NCBI RefSeq assembly: GCF_005404815.1
Contig: NZ_BJDF01000008.1
Coordinates: forward strand, 1-64,000
From: Companilactobacillus huachuanensis
GTDB lineage: Bacteria; Bacillota; Bacilli; Lactobacillales; Lactobacillaceae
DNA length: 64,000 nucleotides
Direction of reading: 5' to 3'
The notes beneath the pieces are model-generated. The model saw only the letters and a program-made list of their open reading frames with translations, had not been told where the DNA came from and made no database searches. Below, piece by piece: positions 1 through 8,757 of this stretch. The position numbers were made by a program, and so were the translations under genes. Each line of letters starts with the position of its first letter. Within the stretch, counting starts at the first letter, position 1.

Positions 1-69
1 ATCAAAACAGATTTAGGTGGAATGTCGCCTGTTCAATATCGAGAATCAACAGAATTAAAAGCTGCATAA
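1..69 (+). CDS. IS3-family transposase, C-terminal end (partial)
   Basis: The first 69 bases read in frame 1 as the last 22 residues of a protein and end in TAA. The tail has the GMSPVQYR pattern that closes IS3-family (IS150-like) OrfB integrase-type transposases. The gene's body lies outside the window, so the catalytic DDE residues cannot be checked. Immediately downstream the sequence AAAAAAGTGTCCAAACTT looks like the terminal inverted repeat of this IS type. The call rests on this short tail plus the IS-like end. Confidence 0.6.
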   Translation: MKTDLGGMSPVQYRESTELKAA

Positions 70-99
70 AAAAGTGTCCAAACTTCGGGGTTCAGATCA
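70..99 (+). mobile_element. Right end of an IS3-type insertion sequence
   Basis: Between the transposase stop codon and the first base that matches the cloverleaf repeat lies an IS-end-like sequence (GTGTCCAAACTTCGGGGTTC). The repeat copy that follows begins abruptly in the middle of its core, so the IS appears to have inserted into that repeat. The other IS end and the left half of the repeat are outside the window. Confidence 0.55.
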
Positions 100-190
100 G
101 CGTTGAAGACTCGCGGGTTTTGCGAGGCTTCAACCGAGGCTCGAGCCGTTCCGCGCAGCAATTGAATACTCTCAGCTCTGGAAACGGCAT
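100..190 (+). repeat. Cloverleaf repeat, right part, interrupted by IS
   Basis: Starts mid-core at the third-arm hairpin (GTTGAAG...CTTCAAC) and runs to the closing-stem strand TGAATACTCTCAGCTC and the conserved GGAAACGGCAT tail. The fourth arm is shortened: about 18 bases that normally follow CGAG are missing. The downstream terminal repeat is degenerate. Confidence 0.8.
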
Positions 191-207
191 ACTTCAAAAA
201 ATTTCAA

Positions 208-2091
208 TTATTTATTAATTGTTGACTTGCTATAGCCCTTACCGACTGTTAAATCATATTGAACTAACTTGTAGTCGTGAAGTAATTTTCTCTGTGATGA
301 TGTTAAATTCTTCGTTGAGATTTGTTTGCCATTTGAATCAACATACAGGTTTTCATTCTTTCCAACACTATTCTTTGCCATTGCTGGTATCTCTTCTTGT
401 ACCTTGGTTAACAATGCATAATACGGTGTCACTTGCTGTTGCATCTGTTTCAAAGCCAACGGAATGAAACCATTTGGATCAGTAACTTCAGTTGAATCGG
501 TCAACTTTCTAGTTCCGTAGCCATGTTCGATTGCGTATTTATTACTATAAATAAAGTAGTCTGTTTCATGCTGAACGACGTTATATTTCTGCATAGAGTT
601 CTTGGCATACAAACCTGGTAAATGGTCGCCATACCAAACAACTGTGATTGGTTTCTGGATCGTATCTAACTTGTCCAAAAAATCTTGGGTTGAATTATCA
701 GTGAAATTAATACTTTTAGCGTAATTTGAAACCTGTTGTGGAATCTCCGCTGCTTTCCCATTAGTAACGTTAAATTGATTATTGTCATACATAACGTTAT
801 AAGGCATGTGATTTTGCATTGTAACTAAACTAATAAATTGGCCACCTTTATTTTGATTAATTTGCCACAAAGTATTTTTGTAAGAGGATTCATCGCTAAC
901 ATAAGGATTATTGCCGATTGTATCGGTATACTTTAATGCCAGCTTTCCAGTCGAATCAATATTTCGGAAACTTTGAAAGCCAAGTTTTGGATATACTGTC
1001 TGTCGATCATAAAAATTGCCATGAAACGGATGAATCGCAGCCGATTTCTGGAAACTATTGACGATATTGACTGGATGGTCCTGCTTCGTAACCAATTGCG
1101 TGTATGGTGACTGTAGTGACTTTGAGAATTGATTATAAGCTAAACCAGTGAACGTCATATATTCCATATTGGCAGTTCCACCACCATAGCCAGAACTGAG
1201 CATCAATCCAGATGTGTTTTCCTTTTTGATATTCATAATTTTGGGGGCAACTTCTTGATTAATTTTAATATTAGGAACTCGACTAGGGTCAGCAAAACTC
1301 TCACTCAAGACGAAAATCAACGTCTGATCACTCAAATTATTATTAGGCCGCTTTTCATTAATATTGTCGGCAACATTACGATACTTTGTTACCAGATTAG
1401 CCATCTTAGTTTTATTGTAGCCACTTGGCTGATCCATAATATCGACATGCATGTTTCCTAAAAACGTCAGTAACGGACCATTTGTAGTAGCAGTCATACT
1501 AATATTCGGTGTGAAATTAGAATAGCCGGCCTTTGTCATTAATTTGTTAATGGTCGAGCCTTCCTTATTAACGTTATAAAAGGCACCGATACTAGAGACC
1601 GCCAAAGCGATCAAAATAATGCGTGTAACGATATTAAAACGCCATAACTTCTTCGAATACATTTTCTCCAAAATAATACATGAGATAACAACCAACAAAA
1701 TAACGATCACAACAATCAGAACAATTTTTCCACTAATCATCGTAAGCATTTCTTTAGCATTAGATAGAAAGCTTAAATCACTTGGCAAAACGGGTTCCGA
1801 ACGATAGATAACCTTTAACTTATTAGCCACGATATAAATTGCAAAAAATACGTAAAATACGGCAGTTGCATAAAAGAACCGGTTGAATAAACCGTAAGCT
1901 CCTAAATACAGCAATGTCAAAATTAACGTCGTAATTAGATATGGTACGACATTAGTTTTGAACAGAATACTATTAGTGGTTTGAAGTAACCCCGTTTGAG
2001 AATAGTTCAGCAAATATCCGACAATGAACGCAGATAAAATTATAAAAACTATTTGCAAACAATATAAAATATTAAATTTCTTTTTATTCAT
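208..2091 (-). CDS. LTA synthase-like membrane sulfatase-fold phosphoglycerol transferase (copy 1)
   Basis: Membrane enzyme of the LtaS/MdoB alkaline-phosphatase superfamily, which moves glycerol-phosphate from phosphatidylglycerol onto a teichoic-acid-type or glycolipid acceptor on the outer face of the membrane. About five N-terminal transmembrane segments fill roughly residues 8-180; an extracellular sulfatase domain follows. Visible active-site motifs are SESF (Glu about 264), GGGTANMEY (nucleophile Thr about 306) and WYGDHLPG (metal-binding Asp489-His490). The start is the ATG at 2091, which follows AAGGGTG at good spacing and gives 627 aa, exactly the length of the neighbouring paralogue. 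The two genes are tandem, same strand, separated only by repeats. The exact acceptor cannot be read from sequence. Confidence 0.85.
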   Translation of the reverse strand: MNKKKFNILYCLQIVFIILSAFIVGYLLNYSQTGLLQTTNSILFKTNVVPYLITTLILTLLYLGAYGLFNRFFYATAVFYVFFAIYIVANKLKVIYRSEPVLPSDLSFLSNAKEMLTMISGKIVLIVVIVILLVVISCIILEKMYSKKLWRFNIVTRIILIALAVSSIGAFYNVNKEGSTINKLMTKAGYSNFTPNISMTATTNGPLLTFLGNMHVDIMDQPSGYNKTKMANLVTKYRNVADNINEKRPNNNLSDQTLIFVLSESFADPSRVPNIKINQEVAPKIMNIKKENTSGLMLSSGYGGGTANMEYMTFTGLAYNQFSKSLQSPYTQLVTKQDHPVNIVNSFQKSAAIHPFHGNFYDRQTVYPKLGFQSFRNIDSTGKLALKYTDTIGNNPYVSDESSYKNTLWQINQNKGGQFISLVTMQNHMPYNVMYDNNQFNVTNGKAAEIPQQVSNYAKSINFTDNSTQDFLDKLDTIQKPITVVWYGDHLPGLYAKNSMQKYNVVQHETDYFIYSNKYAIEHGYGTRKLTDSTEVTDPNGFIPLALKQMQQQVTPYYALLTKVQEEIPAMAKNSVGKNENLYVDSNGKQISTKNLTSSQRKLLHDYKLVQYDLTVGKGYSKSTINK

Positions 2092-2186
2092 AATAGAAAC
2101 ACCCTTATTTGATAGTTCACACATAGTAATAGCCGGAAAACCTGGAGACGTCAGGTTTCCTTATATTTTCAAGCTTTAGTTAATAA

Positions 2187-2507
2187 CTAAAGCTTAAAAG
2201 ACGAAAAATTGATATAACCGTTGTTGTTAAATACCTAGAGTTAATTTATTTAAACAATCCGGAGTTTTCATTTTATTATTCCTTCAATTAAAAAAACAAA
2301 CTAGTTGGAAGAGCTGAGAGTATTCATTTGCAGCGAAAGTGGCGTTAGGACTTTAGTCCTTACACCACCGGACGCGTTGGAGACTCGCGGGTTTTGCGAG
2401 GCTTCAACCGAGGTCCGAGACCGCTCTCTGGCTCAGGCCGTTCCGCGCAGCAATTGAATACTCTCAGCTCTGGAAACAGCATATTTAACTAAACTTTCAA
2501 TCTTTAG
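2187..2507 (+). repeat. Cloverleaf repeat, full element with target duplication
   Basis: 321-bp copy. Left terminal repeat CTAAAGCTTAAAAG (degenerate), right ACTTTCAATCTTTAG. Flanked by the direct repeat TTAATAA at 2180-2186 and 2508-2514. Core closing stem strands at 2311 and 2461-2470; second arm loop TAGGACTTTAGTCCTTA. Confidence 0.9.
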
Positions 2508-2564
2508 TTAATAACTTATATACTAACTCATTTTTATTAATATTCAGATATTATGTAATAAAAA

Positions 2565-2595
2565 AATGTGAATTTCTATAAATGAAATTCACATT
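2565..2595. terminator. Hairpin between the two LtaS-like genes
   Basis: AATGTGAATTTC and GAAATTCACATT form a 12-bp stem, followed by TATTAATTTTTT on the plus strand. The A-rich left flank gives U residues on the minus strand, so it may end transcription of the upstream LtaS-like gene (copy 2). Confidence 0.55.
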
Positions 2596-2608
2596 ATTAA
2601 TTTTTTCC

Positions 2609-2735
2609 TAACTTTATATAGCCGTTACTATCAAGACCCTAGGGGCAAATTATTTAAACAAATCAGAAGCCCTTCGTTTTATTGTTACTGCCACAAAAAC
2701 TAGTTGGAAGGGCTGAGACTTTCAATTTTAAAAAT
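2609..2735 (+). repeat. Cloverleaf repeat remnant (left half only)
   Basis: Matches the conserved left flank of the full element (AAATTATTTAAACAAATCAG and ACTAGTTGGAAGGGCTGAGA) but stops at the first strand of the closing stem. No core arms remain. Confidence 0.7.
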
Positions 2736-2762
2736 TATATAAGTCTGAAGCTAAAAAGCCAG

Positions 2763-4646
2763 TTACTTATTTATGGTGTTCTTAGAATAATTCTTCCCAG
2801 CCGTTAAATCGTATTGAACCAATTCATAATCATGAATCAATTTCTTCTGCTTAGCCGTCATATCTTTGGTTGTAACTTCCTTGCTATCCTTGTTGACATA
2901 CAATGAATTACTACTTTCAGCAATATTCTTAGACATAGCGGGGATTTCTTCTTGGACCTTTGTCAATAAAGCATAATATGGTGTTACTTTTTGATTCATT
3001 TGCTTCAATGCTAATGGAATAAAACCATTAGGATCTGTAACTTGCGTGGAATCAGTTAACTTGGTCGTTCCATAATTATGATCTCGTGCATACTTGTTAC
3101 TGTATATGAAGTAATCTGTTTCATGTTCTGGAATATTATATTTGTACATATCGTCATTATCATAAATACCTGGCAAATGATCGCCATACCAAACAATTGT
3201 AATGGGTTTTTCAATCGCATCCAATTTACTCAAGAAATCTTTGGTTTCCGTATCAGTAATACTCATACCTTTAGCATAATTGTTAACTTGGTCACGGGTT
3301 TTATTCAAAACACCTGAACCGGTATTCTCAAATTGATTCTTAGAATATTCATTCATATATGGCATATGATTTTGCATCGTAACTAAATTGATAAACTGAC
3401 CACCACTAGTCTGATTTATCTGCCATAGAGCGTCGTTATAGGCAGACTCATCGCTAATATACTCCATACCAGGCAACGTATTCGTATATTTTAAAGCTAA
3501 ACTTCCAGTTGTATCGATATTTCTAAATGATTGAATACCAAAACTGCGATAAACAGAATTACGATTATAAAAATTACCGTGATATGGATGAATGGCAGCA
3601 GAAGTCTTAAAGCTATTAGCAATGTTAATAGGGTCCTCCTGCTTATTAACAACCTGTGTATAAGGCGATTGCAAAGTATCAGAGAACTGGTTCATTGCTA
3701 ACCCAGTCAGTGTCATATATTCCATATTTGCAGTCCCACCGCCATAACCAGAACTCATCATTAAACCTGACGTAGTATTATTCTTAATATTTCTAATATT
3801 TGGCATTGGATCTTGGTTCATTTTAATATTCGGTACTCGCGTTGGATCCGAATAACTTTCGCTGAGAACAAAAATCAACGTTTGTTTGCTCAAATCAGAG
3901 TTATCACGGCTTTTATTAATATCAGTTGCTTCCCGTTGATATTCTTTAACAATATCATCCATGGCCTTTTTGCTGTAACCACTTGGTTTGTCCATAATAT
4001 CAACATACATATTGCCTAAAAATGTCAACATAGGACCATTACTATTGGCAGAGCGATTAATATTGGAATCCGAGTTGGTATAACCCGAAGCAGCTAATAG
4101 TTTATAGGTAGTCGAATTAGTGTCGCTTGCTGTATAAAAGATTCCGATGCTAAACGCTGTAAGAGCAATAAAAATCAGTCTAGTAACTGGTCTAAAACGT
4201 AACGTATTCTTTCCATAAAAGTGTTCTAATGTGATAGATGCCACTACCGCGACGATTAAAATAGCAATCACAGCTACAATTAATTTTGTCGTTACCATCG
4301 ACATCAAACTTTTAGTATTCTTCAATAATAGAAGATCACTTGGCAAAATTGGTTCTGAACGATAATTGACTTTTAAGCGGTCAGCTACGGCATAAATCAA
4401 AAAGAAAATGAAATAAAATGCTGAAGCGTAAAAGAAGCGATTAAATATTCCATACAACCCCAAATAAATTACAAATAGAATTAAAACCGTAAGTAAATAA
4501 GTGTTAATATTCGTTCCAAAAACAATTTGTGTGGTGAAAATCCAGTCATTAGTTTGTGCGTAATTTAAAATAATTCCAACAGCAAAAGCTGACAATATCA
4601 TGAATAATATCTGTAAAGCCCCAATTATATTACTTTTTTTATGCAT
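2763..4646 (-). CDS. LTA synthase-like membrane sulfatase-fold phosphoglycerol transferase (copy 2)
   Basis: Close paralogue of the preceding minus-strand LtaS-like gene, same 627-aa length and same plan: about five N-terminal transmembrane helices, then an outward-facing sulfatase domain. It keeps the SESYSDP, GGGTANMEYMT and WYGDHLPG active-site motifs and the same HP(Y/F)HGNFY block. The start ATG follows GAGGAC. The two copies have long conserved stretches but differ throughout, so the duplication is not recent. A specialised role (LTA primase versus synthase, or two acceptors) is possible but not shown by sequence. Confidence 0.85.
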   Translation of the reverse strand: MHKKSNIIGALQILFMILSAFAVGIILNYAQTNDWIFTTQIVFGTNINTYLLTVLILFVIYLGLYGIFNRFFYASAFYFIFFLIYAVADRLKVNYRSEPILPSDLLLLKNTKSLMSMVTTKLIVAVIAILIVAVVASITLEHFYGKNTLRFRPVTRLIFIALTAFSIGIFYTASDTNSTTYKLLAASGYTNSDSNINRSANSNGPMLTFLGNMYVDIMDKPSGYSKKAMDDIVKEYQREATDINKSRDNSDLSKQTLIFVLSESYSDPTRVPNIKMNQDPMPNIRNIKNNTTSGLMMSSGYGGGTANMEYMTLTGLAMNQFSDTLQSPYTQVVNKQEDPINIANSFKTSAAIHPYHGNFYNRNSVYRSFGIQSFRNIDTTGSLALKYTNTLPGMEYISDESAYNDALWQINQTSGGQFINLVTMQNHMPYMNEYSKNQFENTGSGVLNKTRDQVNNYAKGMSITDTETKDFLSKLDAIEKPITIVWYGDHLPGIYDNDDMYKYNIPEHETDYFIYSNKYARDHNYGTTKLTDSTQVTDPNGFIPLALKQMNQKVTPYYALLTKVQEEIPAMSKNIAESSNSLYVNKDSKEVTTKDMTAKQKKLIHDYELVQYDLTAGKNYSKNTINK

Positions 4647-4721
4647 TAATAAAACGTCCTCATTTTATACTCATAATATGTATTCTAACTCTAAATTCTT
4701 TTATATCTAGGAAAATATTAT

Positions 4722-4768
4722 AACGCCCACCAAACAATAGCAAATTTGATGGGCGTTATATATTTTTT
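4722..4768. terminator. Hairpin terminator
   Basis: ATAACGCCCA pairs with TGGGCGTTAT around a ~20-nt loop, followed by ATATATTTTTT on the plus strand and an AU-rich tail on the minus strand. It lies downstream of the oxidoreductase gene at 5069-5647. Confidence 0.55.
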
Positions 4769-4770
4769 AA

Positions 4771-5022
4771 CTAAAGTGAAGACCTCTGATTTTTTATTGT
4801 TCCTGCCATTAAAAGAATAAATTAGTTGGAAGAGCTGAGAGTATTCATTCGTAGCGAAAGTGGCGTTAGGACTTTAGTCCTTACACCACCGGGCGTGTTG
4901 AAGACTCGCGGGTTTTTGCGAGGCTTCAACCGAGGTTCGAGACCGCTTTCTGGCTCGGGCCGTTCCGCGCAGCAAATGAATACCCTCAGCTCTGGAAACG
5001 GCATACTTAACTAAACTTTCAC
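4771..5022 (+). repeat. Cloverleaf repeat, intact core with shortened left flank
   Basis: Core 4831-4992 with all arms; second arm TAGGACTTTAGTCCTTA. The left flank has lost most of the AT-rich segment (CTAAAG runs straight into the later part) and the right terminal repeat is degenerate (CTTTCACCCG). Confidence 0.85.
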
Positions 5023-5068
5023 CCGTTATCTTTTTCAAGGTAAAGCGTTATGTTAGTTAAATTTGCAT

Positions 5069-5647
5069 CTACTTTTCATAGAGCCTCGGTAATTCATTTA
5101 AAAATTTTTCACGTTTCTCATCAGTCGTTGTATTTACTTGGCCAAAATGAATCCATTTGACACTTTGGGGATCAATACCTACATCCGCCAAGGTTCGATT
5201 AATAAAAATCTCTTGAATCGGATTCCCGCAGTCTTTTTCCAAGTATGCCTTAGTTACGGTCGACGTCGTTATAACGGTGACTTTTCTAATATACGTCAGT
5301 AGTCCTTTCCAACCGTTGTCTTCATTATAAGCAAAACCATTTAACATCACTTTATCGAAAAATCCTTTCAACATTGCCGGCATTCCTTGCCACCAAATTG
5401 GAAAAATAAAAATCAATTCATCCGACGCAGCGATTCGACGCTGATATCTTTTGACCAGTTCATCATCTGTCTTACCCTGACCGTGAAGTTTCAACTGTGC
5501 TTCAGTTAAAATCGGATTAAAGTTGTCCGCATATGGATCGATTATTTCAAACTCTTCATCATTTTTACAAAAAGAATTCGACAATCTATTTAAAAGTTCG
5601 TGATTAAAACTACCCGCGTAAGGATGAGTATAAATAATTGTTTTCAT
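5069..5647 (-). CDS. NAD(P)H-dependent flavodoxin-fold oxidoreductase (quinone reductase type)
   Basis: 192-aa soluble enzyme of the flavodoxin-2 / MdaB-YwrO-KefF group, which uses FMN or FAD and NAD(P)H to reduce quinones or similar acceptors. Seen in the sequence: the N-terminal beta strand and phosphate-binding loop THPYAGSFNHELL, and FIFPIWWQGMPAMLKGFFDK, the typical flavin-side block. The start is the ATG that follows AAGGAG (5647); the longer frame would begin with TTG two codons earlier. It stands alone between repeats. The physiological substrate is unknown. Confidence 0.8.
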   Translation of the reverse strand: MKTIIYTHPYAGSFNHELLNRLSNSFCKNDEEFEIIDPYADNFNPILTEAQLKLHGQGKTDDELVKRYQRRIAASDELIFIFPIWWQGMPAMLKGFFDKVMLNGFAYNEDNGWKGLLTYIRKVTVITTSTVTKAYLEKDCGNPIQEIFINRTLADVGIDPQSVKWIHFGQVNTTTDEKREKFLNELPRLYEK

Positions 5648-5835
5648 ATTCAAAATCTCCTTGTCACTTCATACTATCCAGTATATTATCTTTTGGGTCA
5701 TTACCCGACCCAATAAAGAGTGATTTTTATGGTCTAATTTGACTTTTGTATGCCATCTCCAGGGCTAATTTGTATGTATTATTAGACAGATTGATTTCTG
5801 ATGAATTCAGTTTTTAAATCATAGGTAAATCAAAT

Positions 5836-5895
5836 AAAAAATGAGTTGTATCACTTAAAGAACCAAATAATTAGGTGTGATACAACTCATTTTTA
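5836..5895. repeat. Palindromic terminator-like repeat (ATGAGTTGTATCAC family), copy 1
   Basis: AAAAATGAGTTGTATCAC pairs with GTGATACAACTCATTTTT; the loop contains CTTAAAGAACCAAATAATTA. The same stem and loop recur at three other places in the window, so this is a dispersed repeat that could also act as a bidirectional terminator. Confidence 0.8.
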
Positions 5896-5899
5896 TTAG

Positions 5900-6045
5900 C
5901 TGAAGATTGAAAGGTGAAAAAGTGATATAAACGTTGCTGTGACAGTTCTAAATTCAATTAATTTAAACAGCAAAAGAGCACAATTGGACATTCTTATTAT
6001 TAAAAAACTAGTTGGAGGAACTGAATAATGTATCAAACTTTTAGA
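5900..6045 (+). repeat. Cloverleaf repeat, internally deleted copy
   Basis: Begins with the left terminal repeat CTGAAGATTGAAAGG and keeps the AT-rich left flank to ACTAGTTGGAGGAACTGA. It then jumps to a degenerate right terminal repeat (CAAACTTTTAG). The whole cloverleaf core is missing. No clean target duplication is visible. Confidence 0.7.
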
Positions 6046-6047
6046 AA

Positions 6048-6899
6048 TTAATTATCATTGAATTTTCCAGAAATAGACATTGTTGGTTGAATATTAATAA
6101 ATGCCTCTGGATCCACATTCATAATGATCTTTTTAGCAAAGAATAATTGATACTTTGTTAAAACGGTTGTAATTGAACCGATTTCTTCGCCTGAATAAGC
6201 ACCTTGTAGATGGTAATCCAACGTTAATCCACGATTTAACGACTTTAATAATTCCTTTGAAATTTCATCGATTTTATGTGAATAAATCGTAACGGTAATT
6301 TTTTGTTGCTGAATATACATTTTATCAATAACCACATTAGTAATGTAGATTGAAATAATTGTATACAATGCTAATTCCCAGCCGAATGCAAAGCCGGCAA
6401 TTATGATAATGACCGCATTAATGGCAAAACTCACTTGCCCAACTGAACGGCCAGTATTTTTCTGCACGATCAATGCAATAATATCGGTCCCCCCGGTTGA
6501 AAATCCATAACGGAAACAGAGTCCAATTCCTGATCCTGCAAGAATCCCACCAAAGACAGCTGATAATAGTGGATCTTTGGTAATTGGATATAATGGCACT
6601 AATAAAATACAAATTGATGCTGAAACGACGGAGATAATTGATAAAATTGTAAACTTTCTCCCCAATTTGAACCATGCCAATAATATCAATGGTAAGTTCA
6701 ATAACGCATACCACAAATACACAGGCGTACTTAAATGGGCAAATTCATTTAGCAAGTTGACAATCAACTGTGAAGCACCAGTGACACCACTGGTATAAAG
6801 CTTGGCCGGCTGTAGTAGTAACTGAATACCTAAAGCCGAGGTTATTCCATAAAATAAAGCTGCTAAAATACTTTTATAATAGGTTTTTACAAATGTCAT
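6048..6899 (-). CDS. YitT-family membrane protein
   Basis: 283-aa protein of the YitT (DUF161 + DUF2179) family, found widely in Firmicutes; its transport or sensing role is not established. The N-terminal two thirds contain about five or six hydrophobic segments with the family blocks LYTSGVTGASQLIVNL and RYGFSTGGTDIIALI. The last ~80 residues form the soluble cytoplasmic DUF2179 domain. The ATG lies behind a GGGAGGGT-type site. Monocistronic between repeats. Confidence 0.85.
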   Translation of the reverse strand: MTFVKTYYKSILAALFYGITSALGIQLLLQPAKLYTSGVTGASQLIVNLLNEFAHLSTPVYLWYALLNLPLILLAWFKLGRKFTILSIISVVSASICILLVPLYPITKDPLLSAVFGGILAGSGIGLCFRYGFSTGGTDIIALIVQKNTGRSVGQVSFAINAVIIIIAGFAFGWELALYTIISIYITNVVIDKMYIQQQKITVTIYSHKIDEISKELLKSLNRGLTLDYHLQGAYSGEEIGSITTVLTKYQLFFAKKIIMNVDPEAFINIQPTMSISGKFNDN

Positions 6900-7023
6900 G
6901 AAATACCCTCCCGCATCTATTAAATTTGATTACACATCACCTGAATTATAGCAAATAAGCCGCCTTAAAAAATACATTAAGCAGATTATTGTTGATAAGT
7001 TTTTTTATGACTATAATTATTGT

Positions 7024-7088
7024 CTGAAGGTTGGATGTATACTATCGGCTTCGGAAACGGAACAACTCACTAAACTTTCAATCTTTAG
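7024..7088 (+). repeat. Cloverleaf repeat solo remnant, tandem with next copy
   Basis: Only the two ends survive: CTGAAGGTTGGATG and, after GGAAACGG, ACTTTCAATCTTTAG. It is flanked by TTATTGT (7017-7023) and TTATTAT (7089-7095). The latter is shared with the full copy that follows, so the two sit in tandem at one target site. Confidence 0.8.
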
Positions 7089-7095
7089 TTATTAT

Positions 7096-7424
7096 CTGAA
7101 GGTTGAAAGGTGAAAAAGTGATATAAACAGTGCTCTGATAGTCCTAAAGTAAATTTATTTATCAATTTATTTAAATAGCAAAAGATAACAATTAGACATT
7201 CGTATTATTAAAAAACTAGTTGGAAGAGCTGAAAGTATTCATTTGCCGCGAAAGTGGCGTTATTGCTTCAGCAATTACACCACCGGGCGTGTTGGAGACT
7301 TACCGTTTTTTGGTAAGGCTTCAACCGAGATTCGAGACCGCTTTTTGGCTCGAATCGTACCGCGCAGCATATGAATACTTTCAGCTCTGGAAACGGCATA
7401 ACTCATCAAACTTTCAATCTTTAG
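7096..7424 (+). repeat. Cloverleaf repeat, full element with target duplication
   Basis: 329-bp copy with terminal repeats CTGAAGGTTGAAAG and CTTTCAATCTTTAG and flanking duplication TTATTAT (7089-7095, 7425-7431). The third arm is GACTTACCG...GGTAAGGC instead of GACTCGCGG...GCGAGGC, a compensated change. The second arm is TATTGCTTCAGCAATTA. Confidence 0.9.
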
Positions 7425-7486
7425 TTATTATAAAGATGCCGTCTTCAAATCTAGAGACAGTGAATTTAATTAATGGAGGAAATATC

Positions 7487-8350
7487 ATGCAAAAAATTGG
7501 TTTCATTGGTACAGGCGTTATGGGTAGCGGTATTATTAATAATTTACTTAAAGCCCATTATGACGTGGATATTTATACGAGAACAAAATCTCGAGCCGAA
7601 CCATTAATAAATGAAGGAGCTCAATGGTTGGCTGCTCCTAAGGATGTTGCGGAAGATGCGGACATTATCTTTTCTATGGTCGGCTTTCCAAAAGATGTCG
7701 AAGATGTTTACTTCAAGGAAAACGGTATCATTGCTGGTTTGAGTGCTGGCAAAATTGTTGTTGATATGACAACAAGTACGCCCACTTTGGCCAAAAAAAT
7801 TGGTGAAAAAGTCGAACCCATTGGCGTCGAATGTATCGATGCCCCAGTTTCCGGTGGAGACGTCGGCGCTCGTGATGGTAAATTAACGATTATGGTCGGT
7901 GGTTCCAAAAAAGCTTTCGACACGCTTCAACCAATTTTTAATATTATCGGCAAAACAAATCACTACTTCGGCTCTTACGGAGCGGGACAACATGCGAAGA
8001 TGGCCAATCAAATTATGATTGCTGGGACCATGACCGGTCTAACTGAAATGTTTGTGTACGCTAAAGCAGCAGGATTGGATCTCTCAGCCGTCTTAGAAAC
8101 TGTTGAAGGTGGCGGTGGTGATAACTGGAGTTTGGAAAATTACGGACCTAGAATTTTGAATAATGATTTCAAACCTGGATTCTACTCCAAACATTTCTTA
8201 AAAGATCTACGCATTGCACTCGATGAAAGTGAAAAAATGCATCTTGATCTTCCAGCAACAAAACAAGCCAAGAAACTTTATGAAACATTAGTTGACGAGC
8301 AAAAGCTTGGTGATGATGGTACGCAAGCATTAATTAAATTATGGTGGTAA
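7487..8350 (+). CDS. NAD(P)-dependent beta-hydroxyacid dehydrogenase (HIBADH family)
   Basis: 287-aa oxidoreductase of the 3-hydroxyisobutyrate / tartronate-semialdehyde reductase family, cytosolic. The N-terminal Rossmann fold has the GFIGTGVMG dinucleotide motif. DAPVSGGDVGARDGKLTIM is the family substrate-binding block, and GAGQHAKMANQ carries the catalytic lysine. The start is the ATG after TGGAGGA; the same frame is open for another ~265 bases upstream, but that is the cloverleaf repeat being read through. Substrate not determinable. A strong hairpin terminator follows. Confidence 0.88.
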   Translation: MQKIGFIGTGVMGSGIINNLLKAHYDVDIYTRTKSRAEPLINEGAQWLAAPKDVAEDADIIFSMVGFPKDVEDVYFKENGIIAGLSAGKIVVDMTTSTPTLAKKIGEKVEPIGVECIDAPVSGGDVGARDGKLTIMVGGSKKAFDTLQPIFNIIGKTNHYFGSYGAGQHAKMANQIMIAGTMTGLTEMFVYAKAAGLDLSAVLETVEGGGGDNWSLENYGPRILNNDFKPGFYSKHFLKDLRIALDESEKMHLDLPATKQAKKLYETLVDEQKLGDDGTQALIKLWW

Positions 8351-8356
8351 AAATAC

Positions 8357-8428
8357 TCAACAAAAAGAAGTTGTTTTTCACTTGGGACTGAAATGAATGG
8401 CCCAGATGAAAAGCAACTTTTTATTATC
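8357..8428. terminator. Hairpin terminator after the hydroxyacid dehydrogenase
   Basis: AAAAAGAAGTTG...CACTTGGG pairs with CCCAGATG...CAACTTTTTATT. The arrangement is stem, loop and T-run on the plus strand directly behind the stop codon. Confidence 0.7.
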
Positions 8429-8437
8429 ACTAATTAA

Positions 8438-8757
8438 TTAAAGGTTGAAAGGTGAAAAACTCATATAATCATTGTTATTACCAGCCTAGAGTTAATTTAT
8501 TTAAATAATCAGAAGTTTTCGTTCTATTATTCCTGCCATGAAAAAACAAACTAGTTGGAAGAGCTGAGAGTATTCAATTGCAGCGAAAGTGGCGTTATTG
8601 CTTCAGCAATTACACCACCGGGCGTGTTGAAGACTCGCGGGTTTTGCGAGGCTTCAACCGAGGTCCGAGACCGCTTTTTGGCTCGGGCCGTTCCGCGCAG
8701 CAATTGAATACTCTCAGCTCTGGAAACGGCATACTTAACTATACTCTCACCTCTAAA
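8438..8757 (+). repeat. Cloverleaf repeat, full element
   Basis: Core 8561-8720 intact; second arm TATTGCTTCAGCAATTA. Left terminal repeat TTAAAGGTTGAAAG, right degenerate (CTCTCACCTCTAAAG). The right terminal repeat covers the stop codon of the minus-strand gene ending at 8753. Confidence 0.85.

Noticed and set aside
1255-1461. Short plus-strand frames inside the LtaS-like and other large minus-strand genes
   Set aside because: They lie wholly within well-supported genes in another frame, without ribosome-binding sites or recognisable domains.
4826-5014. Recurrent 60-100-residue reading frames across the repeats (containing RGFNRG and SGRSAQQ segments), seen in both strands of many copies
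   Set aside because: They coincide exactly with the cloverleaf cores, lack ribosome-binding sites, and are broken in other copies by compensatory stem changes that preserve the fold, not the frame. They are by-products of the repeat.
7220-7486. N-terminal extension of the beta-hydroxyacid dehydrogenase into upstream sequence
   Set aside because: The extra ~89 codons translate a cloverleaf repeat; the real start has GGAGG at the right distance and begins with the expected Rossmann motif.
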